Assembly: GCF_000733935.1 (NCBI RefSeq)
Contig: NZ_JPON01000001.1
Span: 3,608,623-3,672,622, forward strand
Direction: 5' to 3'
DNA length: 64,000 nt
From: Methylomarinum vadi
Lineage (GTDB): Bacteria > Pseudomonadota > Gammaproteobacteria > Methylococcales > Methylomonadaceae
Shown here: one piece after another, positions 37,535 through 47,310 of the stretch
How the letters are laid out: each line of letters begins with the position of its first letter
How positions within the stretch are numbered: the first letter of the stretch is position 1
The notes under the pieces: generated by a model
Seen by the model: the letters and a program-made list of their open reading frames with translations, nothing else
Databases searched by the model: none
What the model was told of the DNA's origin: nothing
Program-made: the position numbers and the translations under genes

Positions 37535-38284
37535 ATGTCCATCCTTTATCTACGATTCTACGAAGAACTGAACGATTTTCTTCCGCTTGCGCGACGCAGG
37601 ACTCAGTTTCAATATGCGATCGAACGCAAGGCATCGGTGAAAGATGTGATCGAGGCCTTGGGAGTGCCGCATACGGAAGTGGAATTGATCCTGGTCAATG
37701 GCGAGTCGGTCGATTTCTCCCATGCCGTACAACACAATGACCGCATCAGTGTTTATCCGATATTCGAAAGCATCGACATCAGCCCGTTATTGAAGGTAAG
37801 GGAAAAACCGTTACGAAATTGCCGTTTCGTAGCGGACAGTAATTTGGGGAGGTTGGCGCGATATCTGCGTTTACTGGGCTTCGATTGCTTGTATCGCAAC
37901 GATTATCAGGATGCCGAAATCGCCGAAATCGCTCATGGGCAACATCGCATTGTATTGACCAGGGACCGCATGCTGCTGCGCAGAAAAATCATCACTCACG
38001 GCTATTTCGTTCGCTCCGATCAACCGCGGCAGCAAGTCAAGGAAGTGCTGCGGCGCTTCGACTTGTATCGCTTGGTTGCGCCTCATACCCGTTGTACCCG
38101 CTGTAATGGCCCATTAGTGGCGATCCCCAAGGCGCAAATCGAAGAACGGTTGGCGCCGCTGACGCGCAAGCATTTCGATGATTTTTGGATTTGCCAGAAC
38201 TGTGGGCAGATTTATTGGCAGGGCAGTCACCAGGACGACACCCAGCGGTTGCTGCAAGAATTTATGGATTCAAAAGTTTGGTGA
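37535..38284 (+). CDS. Mut7-C-type RNase-like protein with N-terminal ubiquitin-like domain
   Basis: 249 residues from ATG 37535 (a TTG at 37523 is also possible). Residues about 1-90 form a ubiquitin-fold (Mut7-C ubiquitin) domain. The Mut7-C RNase part follows with FVADSNLGRLARYLRLLGFD and IVLTRDRMLLRR, a PIN-like fold with acidic residues in DSNLGRLA and TRDRML, and a C-terminal zinc ribbon (CTRCNGPL ... CQNCGQIYW). The family is thought to act on RNA; a substrate is not known. No operon partner. Confidence 0.82.
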   Translation: MSILYLRFYEELNDFLPLARRRTQFQYAIERKASVKDVIEALGVPHTEVELILVNGESVDFSHAVQHNDRISVYPIFESIDISPLLKVREKPLRNCRFVADSNLGRLARYLRLLGFDCLYRNDYQDAEIAEIAHGQHRIVLTRDRMLLRRKIITHGYFVRSDQPRQQVKEVLRRFDLYRLVAPHTRCTRCNGPLVAIPKAQIEERLAPLTRKHFDDFWICQNCGQIYWQGSHQDDTQRLLQEFMDSKVW

Positions 38285-38412
38285 AAAAGCAGAAATGATC
38301 GGGAATACTAAAAGTCGGCTGGAGCGATTTTTTACTTGGAGCCAATACCCCATCGAATTAAAGAATCCGATTCCAACAAAAGATTAACTGCTTTAGTTTC
38401 AGGGTATGCAAT

Positions 38413-38449
38413 CCCCCACTGTTTAACGATAGGTGTTAAACAGTGGGGG
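38413..38449. terminator. Long perfect hairpin between convergent genes
   Basis: Perfect 14-bp stem CCCCCACTGTTTAA / TTAAACAGTGGGGG with a nine-base loop. It sits between the Mut7-C gene and the convergent small secreted-protein gene. No U-run on either side, so it may be a bidirectional stop or a REP-like unit. Confidence 0.45.
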
Positions 38450-38474
38450 AGAGGATGGGATCGAAAGAGGGCCG

Positions 38475-38804
38475 TTACAGCGTTTGCATAATAGTCATAG
38501 TCACCGACCTATCGTCGTTAAAGTCGATCGTTACTGAAACGTCACCCTCCAGCATGTCAACGTAAGTCATCAAACTGTCTTCCAACATATTGTCCAATTG
38601 AACCATTGACTCACTCGTAATGGTTGTATCCATCGCATCTTCTCTCTGTTCGAAAGTTAAATCTGCGTGGGGAGTATCGGCAACCATGCTATCGATCATC
38701 GCATAAATATCTTCGTCGACAATATCTTCCGCCGGATGATGCGCCAAAACTGAAGTGCTGAACAGGACGAATAAAATAGCAAAGAAGTTTAATAATTTTT
38801 TCAT
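38475..38804 (-). CDS. Small acidic exported protein, unknown
   Basis: ATG 38804 gives 109 residues: a signal peptide (LLNFFAILFVLFSTSVLA, cleaved before HHPAED) and an acidic, Asp/Met-rich mature part. The HHPAED at the new N-terminus could bind metal (His-His). A short beta-rich end (VTIDFNDDRSVTMTI). No family recognised. Confidence 0.55.
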   Translation of the reverse strand: MKKLLNFFAILFVLFSTSVLAHHPAEDIVDEDIYAMIDSMVADTPHADLTFEQREDAMDTTITSESMVQLDNMLEDSLMTYVDMLEGDVSVTIDFNDDRSVTMTIMQTL

Positions 38805-38951
38805 TAACCAATACCTCAAAAATTTAGTTTTTCAAATTATTATTATTTACTTATATTCTAGCTTGATACGCTTATATTGCATGTGATCAGGTTCACGCAT
38901 TTTAAATCCATAGAAAAATAATGTAATTTTGTTTGTGTCCTCAAGCAGATG

Positions 38952-41897
38952 TCAGTTCACTGTTAAATTTAATGTCGATGTTGCTTCCTCTGCGGAATTC
39001 TTAGTATCGACACTGGCGTCCAACATGAATATTCTGTTCACGGCGATGCCTTTTGCGATCAGATACTTGGCAATCGCCTGGGCGCGGGAATTTGCCAATT
39101 GAGCCAGGCGTTCAGGATCGGGAGGAATGTCCGCTGCCAATTTGCGTTCTGCCACGGCATAAAAGTCACCCATTTTCGGGTCCAGCAAACGCGGCGTGCC
39201 GAAAAAAGAACGTTCGTTTAAGTTCGGATAATTCTTGATGAACAGATCCGCCAGCAAGCGTTGGTAATCTTCTTCGGATAGGCGAATATCCTTCGCCGCC
39301 AGATTTGTCTGGTTTTCCCGGTTCAATTCGTCGGCCCGGCGTTGTTGCAATTGAGTGCGCAACGTTTCCTGCTGCAACGATGGCCAATCTAGGCGGGAAA
39401 AGGCCGCCCCCTTGATTTCCAATTGCAATTTGGGGCGTTTCTTCAAGGCGACGGCCAGTTCATCGAGTTTATGGCGCTGATCCTCTATTAAGGTGGCTTG
39501 TCCTGCAGGAAACGCTATGTTGCTGATGTCTTTACCGCCTTCGATCAAGGAGGCGATCGCATTGAAAGGGGAAGAGACGATCTTGGTGATGACATTTACC
39601 AGCGCGTCGTCCACGATGCTGGCTACGCTGAATTTAGGGTCTTCCAGACTTCCAGTGATCGGCACATCGAGAGCGATTTTTCCGTTGCTGTCTTCCAGCA
39701 GAGCGATGGCGAGATTTAACGGCAAGGACACCGCTTTCGGATTCTCCACTTTATCGCCCAAGACCAGGTGTTCGATCAACAGCTTGTTCGAGGCGGTCAA
39801 TTGCCGGTTTTGAATCTTATAACGCAAACCCAGGGTGAAATTGCCCTTCTCGATCTTGCGACCGGCGAATTGGGCCATGTAAGGGGTAATCAACGGCATG
39901 GGCATGCTGTTAAAATCCAGCGCAAATTCCGAATCTCCCTTATATGGACTGATTTGGCCTTCGATCTTGACCGGCGCCAGGTCGTCGACCTTGCCGGCCA
40001 GTTTGATTCGCGTGATGTCGTTGCGCGCCGTAGAGATGCTATCTATTGAACCTTGTAATCGGTTGAGATAGGCGGAAAAAGGCATTATCAGCGACAAATC
40101 GGCAAAATCCGATTCGCCTCCGCTGATGTCGATGCGGCCGATTTTGAATGTCGGCGCGGGTTGCCGAGGTTTCTCTGCCTCGGTTTGGGCAGCGGCTGTT
40201 TGTTCGGTTGCTGGTTTGGCGACAATCACGTCGTTAACGTTAAGGCTCTTGTCTTGTTTGATCAGAACACGGGCATAAGGCTGTTTTAGCGTAATGTTGT
40301 CGATGCTGTAGCTGTTCCCCGCGATATCGAAATTCATCTGTTGCAGGCTCAACTCCCCCCATTTCAGGAAGTCCTGGTTGGAAATCCGGTCTTTGCTGGC
40401 GAAGTCGCTGATTCGGCTATCGCCTTGCAGGGTGATGGCCAACTCCTGCTTATCTTGTTGAAGCAGGGCGATATGCGTATCGGCACTGAACAGCCCCGAG
40501 AGGATATCGAGTTTGGCGGCCTTATCGGCATAGGGTTGAAAATCTTTTAGCGCGATGGCATCGGCTTTGAACCGTAAGTCGGCTTGGAACGGCTCGAGCG
40601 AGGTTTCGCCGGTGAGCGAGATTTTGCCGCCGTCATTGACGGTCAAGGATAAATTCAGCGGCACAGTGGCGCCTGCTTCACTGCTCAGGTCTTGGCTCTT
40701 GAAGTCGATATTCGACAGAGCAATCGTGGCGGGCCTTGGTAAGGTGTTGTCGACAAAGCGCAGGGCGAAATTCTCCATGGCCAGCCGGTCGATGATGACC
40801 GACCACGGTTGCTCTTTTCCGGCAGTTGGTTTGGTTGCAGCCGTCGTCTGTTTTTGTTCGCCTCCCATTTTGAACAAGGACTGATAATTGATGCTGCCGT
40901 CGGCGTTCAGCCTGGCCTTGAAAGCGGCATCGTTGGCTGAAATGTCGGTTATCTTGACGGTTTTGTCGGCTAGGTTGGCGTTGATGCCGGAGAGTTTGAA
41001 ATCCGGTATGTCGATCAAGACATCCGGCTGAGCTTTTTCCGAGATTTTTACATCGTAGATTTCGACCTGGGCATTGTCGATCAAGAGACGGGGACCGGTC
41101 GTACCGTCGCGCAAGTGGTATTCGGCCTCGATCAGCTCGCTGCCTTTCTGTATTTCGAATTGCACCGCATTTTTCAGGAAAAGTTCCCAAACTCGACGGA
41201 AACTGACCTTTTCGAGCGTTATGTTGCCGTCGGAAAATAAAGGATTTAAACCTAGCGTGCCTTGCCAAGTAAAAGAACCGCCGGAGGCGAACATCAGCGA
41301 GAATCCCAACTGCGATTGCCCATCAAGTCGGGTAGTCAAGTTGTGCAACGTCAGGTCCAGCGGGTAAATATCCTCCCGTTGCGATTGCGGATAAAAATTA
41401 TCCTCCCAGGTCAATTTGCCTTGTGCAATCGTTACCTGTTCAAGGGTGACCGGAAACATTTCGCCATTGTTCGATTGATTTTCTTCATCCGGGCTCTGCT
41501 TTTGGTTAAGCAGGTCGGAAAAATTGAAGTCGCCTTTGCGGTCGCGTTCGACAAAAACATAAGGTTGGCTCAGTTTGATTTGATCGAAGGTCAGGGTCAG
41601 GTCGATGATCGATCGCCACATGTTTAGGTTGACATAAAATTGCCCGAAACTGGCGAAAGGACTTTCATCTCGACTGGTGAGGGTAAATCCATCGACGGAA
41701 AATTCCAACGAGAACGGATTGAAGTGGATGTCGTCGACCGACGCTGAACGGTGCAGTTTTTCCTGCGCCAATTTGGGAATTTGATGGGAGAGAACGGCGG
41801 GAAACACGAGGAAGCCGGCCAGCGCATAAAGCAGTATTACGCCGGTCAACGATAACAAGACTATTTTATTTCTCGACGATAAAGTCAGTTTTCCCAT
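38952..41897 (-). CDS. DUF748 (AsmA-like) family protein
   Basis: 981 residues: one N-terminal membrane anchor (IVLLSLTGVILLYALAGFLVF), then a very long beta-rich periplasmic part with the family phrases VDDIHFNPFSLEFSVDGF, KLSQPYVFVERDRKGDFNF and LALRFVDNTLPRPATIALSNI. A segment near residues 735-770 (LPLNLAIALLEDSNGKIALDVPITGSLEDPKF) is typical of DUF748/AsmA-type proteins. Members are thought to form bridges that carry lipids between membranes; that is family-level knowledge. A C-terminal OmpA-like-style region (RHKLDELAVALKKRPKLQLEIKG) may contact peptidoglycan. Single-gene unit. Confidence 0.82.
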   Translation of the reverse strand: MGKLTLSSRNKIVLLSLTGVILLYALAGFLVFPAVLSHQIPKLAQEKLHRSASVDDIHFNPFSLEFSVDGFTLTSRDESPFASFGQFYVNLNMWRSIIDLTLTFDQIKLSQPYVFVERDRKGDFNFSDLLNQKQSPDEENQSNNGEMFPVTLEQVTIAQGKLTWEDNFYPQSQREDIYPLDLTLHNLTTRLDGQSQLGFSLMFASGGSFTWQGTLGLNPLFSDGNITLEKVSFRRVWELFLKNAVQFEIQKGSELIEAEYHLRDGTTGPRLLIDNAQVEIYDVKISEKAQPDVLIDIPDFKLSGINANLADKTVKITDISANDAAFKARLNADGSINYQSLFKMGGEQKQTTAATKPTAGKEQPWSVIIDRLAMENFALRFVDNTLPRPATIALSNIDFKSQDLSSEAGATVPLNLSLTVNDGGKISLTGETSLEPFQADLRFKADAIALKDFQPYADKAAKLDILSGLFSADTHIALLQQDKQELAITLQGDSRISDFASKDRISNQDFLKWGELSLQQMNFDIAGNSYSIDNITLKQPYARVLIKQDKSLNVNDVIVAKPATEQTAAAQTEAEKPRQPAPTFKIGRIDISGGESDFADLSLIMPFSAYLNRLQGSIDSISTARNDITRIKLAGKVDDLAPVKIEGQISPYKGDSEFALDFNSMPMPLITPYMAQFAGRKIEKGNFTLGLRYKIQNRQLTASNKLLIEHLVLGDKVENPKAVSLPLNLAIALLEDSNGKIALDVPITGSLEDPKFSVASIVDDALVNVITKIVSSPFNAIASLIEGGKDISNIAFPAGQATLIEDQRHKLDELAVALKKRPKLQLEIKGAAFSRLDWPSLQQETLRTQLQQRRADELNRENQTNLAAKDIRLSEEDYQRLLADLFIKNYPNLNERSFFGTPRLLDPKMGDFYAVAERKLAADIPPDPERLAQLANSRAQAIAKYLIAKGIAVNRIFMLDASVDTKNSAEEATSTLNLTVN

Positions 41898-42181
41898 GAT
41901 TCACTCTCGCGATAGGAGTGTAACGGCGTCATTAAACCTATTGTTCGATTGTCTTTCCCCAATGTTCTTAACACGAACGACTAGGGATTGCCAAACGATA
42001 ACATAATTCCAGCAATTCCCAATTAGGATAACAGAGAGGGCTTGGGGGTGTTTGGCGAGGATGTCGGCGGCAGGGATGCCGCCGTCAAGACCCCAAGGAC
42101 GGGTTCACGGCGTTCCTCGACAGACACGCCTCAGGCCCTAAACACCGCTAAAATGCTCAAGCTGAGAATTGCTGGCATAAT

Positions 42182-43285
42182 TCATTGAGTGGAAAGAACC
42201 AGGGCGGTTTGCAACTGGCTACGGCCGAAGCGTGCCATCGCCGGAAAATCCCTTTTCGGCACCGGCACATAGATATTGTCGGTCATGCTCGAATGCTGCC
42301 CTTCCTCCATGTCGGGATCATGGATATAGACGAAATGCGCATCGTGCGCCGTGATCACGACCCAATGCGGCGCCTTGTTGCGGTTGATGCGATAGGTACT
42401 GATCAGAACCAGCGGAATGCGGCCGGCGTCGAGGTGCTCGCACAGTTCGTCCAGCGAGACCCGGCGGTAATGGATCCGGACGGACGTCTTGCGCAATTGG
42501 CGCATGAAGTCTGCCTGCACCAGCGCAATAATTTGGCGTTTCTCCGGGCTGCGCACGCTGTCGATAAACAAAACATCCTCTTCGCTCAGAAACATTTCCA
42601 CCGCGAAACCGCGCCGGTAAGCCGCCAGCGCCAGGCCGTGCGGGCCGCAGCCGCCGTGCCCGGAGGTCATGAAAATCGTGGTCGATTCGCGCCACAATTG
42701 CAGCTCCAGTTCCTGGCTTTGTTCCAGTTCCGGATTTAAGGCGTTCATCGCCATCAACAACGATGCAGGGCCGCAGGTGAATTCGGTGGTTTGCCGGTAA
42801 AACGGTACTTCCAGGCGGGTGACCGGTTGCGGGTAAATGATGCGTTTCTCAAAGCACAACGCCTCGCTATGGTCTTCGTAATAATCCAGCTTGCGGTCGA
42901 ATTGGCGATAACCCAGGCGCCGGTATAAGGCGATGGCGCGTTCGTTGTCCGGGCGTACTTCCAGGCGCAGATAGACGCAATCGTGCTGTCGGGCGCAATT
43001 TTCCAATGCGCCGAGCAGGCTCGCAGCCAGGCCGCTGCCGCGGTGTTCGGGCAGTATCGCCAGCGAATAGAGCCGGGCCAGCGAGGTGCCGCGGCGATAC
43101 AGCAACAAACCGTAGCCGGCCATGATTCCTTCCGCCTCGACGACGATGAGTTCGGCATGGGCCTTTTCCAGCATCCATTGAAAATTGCGTTGCGTCAGTC
43201 GGTCTTCGCTGAAGCAACGGTTTTCGATCGCGACCAGCGCGGGAATGTCGGTTTTGTTGGCCTGGCGAAAGCGCGGTTCAATCAT
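42182..43285 (-). CDS. GNAT acetyltransferase fused to a C39-like peptidase domain
   Basis: ATG 43285 (MIEPRFRQANK) overlaps the stop of the upstream peptidase gene by eight bases, giving 367 residues. Residues about 1-150 are a RimI-like GNAT domain (LYSLAILPEHRGSGLAASLLGALE; acetyl-CoA loop). Residues about 165-367 resemble a C39-like papain-fold peptidase: EFTCGPASLLMAMNAL carries the Cys, and HWVVITAHDAHFVYIHDPD carries the His/Asp. It completes a three-gene cluster with an ATP-grasp ligase and an M14-type peptidase. The likely role is in making or trimming an N-modified peptide or amide; target unknown. Confidence 0.82.
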   Translation of the reverse strand: MIEPRFRQANKTDIPALVAIENRCFSEDRLTQRNFQWMLEKAHAELIVVEAEGIMAGYGLLLYRRGTSLARLYSLAILPEHRGSGLAASLLGALENCARQHDCVYLRLEVRPDNERAIALYRRLGYRQFDRKLDYYEDHSEALCFEKRIIYPQPVTRLEVPFYRQTTEFTCGPASLLMAMNALNPELEQSQELELQLWRESTTIFMTSGHGGCGPHGLALAAYRRGFAVEMFLSEEDVLFIDSVRSPEKRQIIALVQADFMRQLRKTSVRIHYRRVSLDELCEHLDAGRIPLVLISTYRINRNKAPHWVVITAHDAHFVYIHDPDMEEGQHSSMTDNIYVPVPKRDFPAMARFGRSQLQTALVLSTQ

Positions 43286-44351
43286 TTGCCAGCCCTTGCA
43301 TGGCCTGTTCGATGACCTGGGCGCAGCGGAACAGCACCATTTCCTGCCAGTCCCGCTTGGCCGGATAAAAATAGTCGCGCAGGCGTTGCCGCGCCGCGTT
43401 TTGTTCGTCCTGCCCGACGTTTTTGTGCCAGCAAACATTTTCCTGTTGTAACGCGGCAAACATTTCAGCGACGCTGTAGGTGCCGAATTCCAGGGTGACA
43501 TAACATCCCCGATCGCCGATCGCCGGATACCAGGCATAGTCGAGCAAGCCGTACTTGGGGACGGACGTGGAGGTGCCGCGAGCCGGTTCGGTCACACTGT
43601 CGCCGAACCAGCGTTTCGCCAGTCTGGTGCTGTTCGATGCCGGCGGATGGTCGCAGATGATTTCGCCGTAGCCGTAGGGACCCAGCCCGGAATGAATGTC
43701 GATCACCGTCAGGCGCCGCCTTTCGGCCAGGCGATAGTCGGCGATGATCGTTTCGATGACGCGGCGCGACCAACTGGGGCGCTCGCCGCCATAAAACAGG
43801 CCGTCGGCGAACTGGTATTGGCCGCCGCTGATGGCTTGTTCCAATGCGCTTTGTCCGTGTTGCCGGCGGTAAGTTTCCAATATCTGTTTGCCGCTGGCGG
43901 CCGCGCCTGGGCTTTCGGGCAACAGCGCGTCCGCCAGTTGCCGGTAACCGCGGTTGTCGGGAGGCTGGCCGAAATCGACGAAGTTGCGGTTCAAGTCGAC
44001 ATTGTCTTCGTTGACCCGGCGGCAATGGGCAAAACCGAACGGATTCAACGCATGGATCAAGAGAACGGCGCTGTCCGGTTGAACCAGGCTTTCATGGCGC
44101 AGCCATTGCGCCTGGGCCGCCGCACCGCAAAAGCCTTCCACGCCATGCGTGGCGCTGATTACGACCAATACGTTGGCTGCCTGTTCCGGACCCAGCCAAT
44201 AGGCATCGGTGGCCAGAGGCAGGCGCTCGCTGCTCAATGGATGGTTGAAGGTGCGCAGTTTGCCCTCGGGGTGTTTGCAGGCGTGGCGGAATTTCTCCCG
44301 GGCGTGGCGGTAATCGGTGGCGAAGCAATCCAGGTCGAAGGCGTAGGGCAT
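43278..44351 (-). CDS. M14-like (DUF2817) zinc peptidase
   Basis: 357 residues from ATG 44351, five bases after the stop of the ATP-grasp gene. The metal site is visible: ISATHGVEGFCG (H-x2-E) and IDIHSGLGPYGYGE (second His), and VDLNRNFVDFGQ carries the substrate-binding Arg region of M14/aspartoacylase-like enzymes. It is the middle gene of the ATP-grasp/peptidase/GNAT-C39 cluster and would hydrolyse a peptide or N-acyl amide bond. Substrate unknown. Confidence 0.82.
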   Translation of the reverse strand: MPYAFDLDCFATDYRHAREKFRHACKHPEGKLRTFNHPLSSERLPLATDAYWLGPEQAANVLVVISATHGVEGFCGAAAQAQWLRHESLVQPDSAVLLIHALNPFGFAHCRRVNEDNVDLNRNFVDFGQPPDNRGYRQLADALLPESPGAAASGKQILETYRRQHGQSALEQAISGGQYQFADGLFYGGERPSWSRRVIETIIADYRLAERRRLTVIDIHSGLGPYGYGEIICDHPPASNSTRLAKRWFGDSVTEPARGTSTSVPKYGLLDYAWYPAIGDRGCYVTLEFGTYSVAEMFAALQQENVCWHKNVGQDEQNAARQRLRDYFYPAKRDWQEMVLFRCAQVIEQAMQGLAND

Positions 44352-44356
44352 GGTTG

Positions 44357-45832
44357 TCAACGGTAATCGTTATGCAGGCGTTCCAGGCGCCGCAGAAACT
44401 CGGCCATCACGGTGCGGTATAGGTCCTCCCCCAGCCAGGCGTCCTCGATGCCGCTGTCGATGCTGGGGTTGTCATTGATTTCGATGATGACGTTGCGGTC
44501 GGGCAGTTGCTTCATGTCGACGCCGTATAGCCCGTCGCCGATCAGCTTGACCGCGCGGCTGGCGGTTTTGATGACGTCTTTGGGTACCTGATGGACCGGC
44601 AACGTGGTGAAGCCGCCGCTTTTGGTCTTGCCGTCGCTGCCGTGGTTATAGATCTGCCAATGGCCGCGGGCCATGAAATATTGGCAGGCGTAGATCGGTT
44701 TGTTGTTGAGAAAGCCGATGCGCCAGTCGTAATCGGTCACGACATATTCCTGGCACAACAAAATAGCCGAATCCTGGAACAAGGAACGGCACTGCTTTTC
44801 CAGTTCGGCGCGGTTTTGCACCTTGACCACGCCGCGGGAAAAGGAACCGTCCGGTATCTTCAGCACCGCCGGGTAGCCGAATTCCTGTTCCAGTTCCTCG
44901 TAATCGAGCGGTTTGTCCCGCATCAGCAGGCGAGTCCTGGGCGTGGCGATCTTGTGCGCGGCCAGCAGATCGGCCAGGAACACCTTGTTGGTGCATTTCA
45001 GAATCGAATCCGGGTCGTCCAGTACCACCATGCCTTCGCTTTCGGCGCGCTTGGCAAAACGGTAGGTGTGGTGGTCGATCGCCGTCGTCTCGCGTATGAA
45101 CAATGCATCGTATTCCAACAGGCGGGCATAGTCGTGCGGACCTATGACCTCGACATCGAGGCCCAGCTCGTTGCCGGCGCGAATGAAATGCTTGATGGCT
45201 TTTTTATCGCTGGGCGGAAACGCTTCTTTGGCATTGCACAGTATCGCCAGATCGAAGCGGAAGCGTTTGCGGGGACGTGGTTTGCGCCAGATTTTGCGGC
45301 TGTAGCCATCGATGGCGTTGGCGAACAGGGTTTGCTCTTCGTCGTTCAATTCGGTCAATTTGCCGGGGTTGATGGCATCGATTTGCCAATGCCGTTCGCG
45401 GCGACTGAAATCGACCAGCAGGATCGGGCAGGGGTACAGCTCGAACAACCGTCGGCCCAGTTTTTCCAGGCTGGCCTGCGAGGACTGGCCGAAAAAGAAC
45501 TTGACCCGCAGATGGCGCGCGTCGCCGATGTCGCACTTTTCCAGATAGCGGTTCAGGTCGTTATCGTACAAGCGATAATAACGGTGGTTGGCCAGGTCAT
45601 TGATGCTGCGTATCGACGGTATCACGCGTTGGCCGCGTGCTTCCGCCAATAACGAGCAATAATAACCGGTACTGAGGTAGTCGTAATCGCCGCACAGGTT
45701 GATGACGCGGGTCTTGCTCTCGGGACCGGTCACCGGGGCCGACAGGTAGTCCTCGACACTGATGAGCTCGTTACTCGGATAATAGGGCCGCCAGTCATCC
45801 AAATGATCGACGACAATATGAAGGGTTTGCAT
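44357..45832 (-). CDS. RimK-like ATP-grasp ligase with RLAN N-terminal domain
   Basis: 491 residues from ATG 45832 (MQTLHIVVDHLDDWRPYYPS). Residues about 1-190 are an RLAN-type RimK-associated domain; the C-terminal ATP-grasp domain shows YPAVLKIPDGSFSRGVVKV (ATP-binding lysines) and the metal ligands in ...MKQLPDRNVIIEINDNPSIDSG. These enzymes form amide bonds between a carboxylate and an amine with ATP hydrolysis, often adding amino acids to peptides. It starts a three-gene cluster in which an M14-type and a C39-like peptidase and a GNAT follow. The product is not known. Confidence 0.88.
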   Translation of the reverse strand: MQTLHIVVDHLDDWRPYYPSNELISVEDYLSAPVTGPESKTRVINLCGDYDYLSTGYYCSLLAEARGQRVIPSIRSINDLANHRYYRLYDNDLNRYLEKCDIGDARHLRVKFFFGQSSQASLEKLGRRLFELYPCPILLVDFSRRERHWQIDAINPGKLTELNDEEQTLFANAIDGYSRKIWRKPRPRKRFRFDLAILCNAKEAFPPSDKKAIKHFIRAGNELGLDVEVIGPHDYARLLEYDALFIRETTAIDHHTYRFAKRAESEGMVVLDDPDSILKCTNKVFLADLLAAHKIATPRTRLLMRDKPLDYEELEQEFGYPAVLKIPDGSFSRGVVKVQNRAELEKQCRSLFQDSAILLCQEYVVTDYDWRIGFLNNKPIYACQYFMARGHWQIYNHGSDGKTKSGGFTTLPVHQVPKDVIKTASRAVKLIGDGLYGVDMKQLPDRNVIIEINDNPSIDSGIEDAWLGEDLYRTVMAEFLRRLERLHNDYR

Positions 45833-46128
45833 GGTGTTACCTGATGAGTCTATGCAATGCGACGCTAAAGGGGAGGCAGTCATAATTAACGCGATAATAA
45901 GCTTAATCCGGCAAATTACAATAGCTAGCCGAAAATTTAGTCAGCGGCAAAAAGCGCATAAATTGATCTCCCGATGGCGGATTTTCGGGGGCGGTGCGAA
46001 AGGGCGATCATAAGCGGACCGCTATCTATCGCGTTCTCGCCATTTAAATTGTCGGCATTGCTCATGAGCTGGTTCCGTGCTAAAAACGTTTAAGCCTTTT
46101 TAAATCTTCCATTGACGATGGAATCCCG

Positions 46129-46647
46129 ATGAAACGATTGTTTTTTGCCTTATGCCCGAATGATGAAACCCGGGATAAGGTAGTCAAATTGAGTCGAGCG
46201 ATCAAGAAAGACCACTTGAGGAAAGTCAGGGCGGACAATATTCATATCACCCTGGTGTTTTTAGGCGATGTCGACGCCAATCAGGAGCAAACTCTCAGGG
46301 CCCGGGCGGGAAGCATCATTGAGCCCTCCATGGACATCCTGTTCGATCGGTTGGCCCTGTGGCGCAGGCCCGGCATTTTGTCGCTGACCTGTTCGCAACC
46401 TCCGCAGCCGCTGTTGGATCTTGTCGCAGAATTGACCAGAATAACCGTGGGCTGCGATATCGATGTCGATACCAGGCCATACAAGGCTCATGTGACACTG
46501 GCGCGGAAGGCCAGATTCAAACCGGAAATCGAGTTTCAGCCGCTGTCCTGGCCGGCGGATAGGTTTGCGTTGATGGAATCGGTCAGCACCGACCTCGGCG
46601 TTCAATACCGGATAGTACAGAGCTGGCCTTTAACCGTGGAAAACTGA
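46129..46647 (+). CDS. thpR: RNA 2',3'-cyclic phosphodiesterase (ThpR/LigT-type)
   Basis: 172 residues with the two H-x-T-L/V motifs of 2H phosphoesterases: NIHITLVFLGD (about residue 43) and KAHVTLARKA (about residue 125). Family members hydrolyse 2',3'-cyclic phosphates or ligate tRNA halves in vitro. The N-terminus MKRLFFALCPND is typical. The next gene starts two bases after its stop. Confidence 0.92.
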   Translation: MKRLFFALCPNDETRDKVVKLSRAIKKDHLRKVRADNIHITLVFLGDVDANQEQTLRARAGSIIEPSMDILFDRLALWRRPGILSLTCSQPPQPLLDLVAELTRITVGCDIDVDTRPYKAHVTLARKARFKPEIEFQPLSWPADRFALMESVSTDLGVQYRIVQSWPLTVEN

Positions 46648-46648
46648 A

Positions 46649-47164
46649 ATGTTTGTTTACTCGTTACCGATTTTTTTTCATGAAATGAGGGTAGTCGAAC
46701 CTTGGGAACTGCTGTTGGCGACACTGATGTTGGCCGGCTTTTTCTGGATCAGCTCTCCGGAACCGGCAGCCGAGCATGTGTATTTCGAAGGTTATGCCGG
46801 GCTACGCCATTATCTGCTGCGGGCGTGGCTTGGAAAAGCAACGCTATGGCAGGTTTTCTGGCCGTTTTTTCTGTTGCTGAACGGGATTTTGTATGCCGTC
46901 GACACCGTGGCGAAAAGAGGAGAGTTTACCGTATCGAGCTGGGACGAGGTCCATTTCATCTTGTTGACGCCGGTGTTGTTTTGGACGTTGTGCGTTTGGC
47001 GTAATTCGGCGAATTGTCGGTCCAGGTTTTGGTCGGCGTTGGCTCGGTTGACAGTGTTGGCGGTTTATTTTGAATATGTCCTGAAATTAATCATTCGTTT
47101 GGACTATCCGCGCCTATTTTTTAATTGCCACGAATTTTTGTTGGACTATGGCGTGTGTTTCTAG
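46649..47164 (+). CDS. Integral membrane protein of unknown function
   Basis: 171 residues with about four membrane segments (residues about 18-35, 60-85, 100-117, 128-147). Aromatic-rich, no catalytic motif. It begins two bases after thpR stops, so co-transcription is likely; ATG 46682 is a possible alternative start. Family not recognised. Confidence 0.55.
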   Translation: MFVYSLPIFFHEMRVVEPWELLLATLMLAGFFWISSPEPAAEHVYFEGYAGLRHYLLRAWLGKATLWQVFWPFFLLLNGILYAVDTVAKRGEFTVSSWDEVHFILLTPVLFWTLCVWRNSANCRSRFWSALARLTVLAVYFEYVLKLIIRLDYPRLFFNCHEFLLDYGVCF

Positions 47165-47310
47165 ATTATGCAGCGCCTTCGTTGATTTTTTTGTCTTTCT
47201 TCGCAGCTTATCCCACGCGCGGACACGTATTTTACGGTCACTCAAAAACCAAGGGAAGAACAAAAACGTAGCCATTTTTACCACGTCTGATTTATACTGA
47301 TTAAACGATA

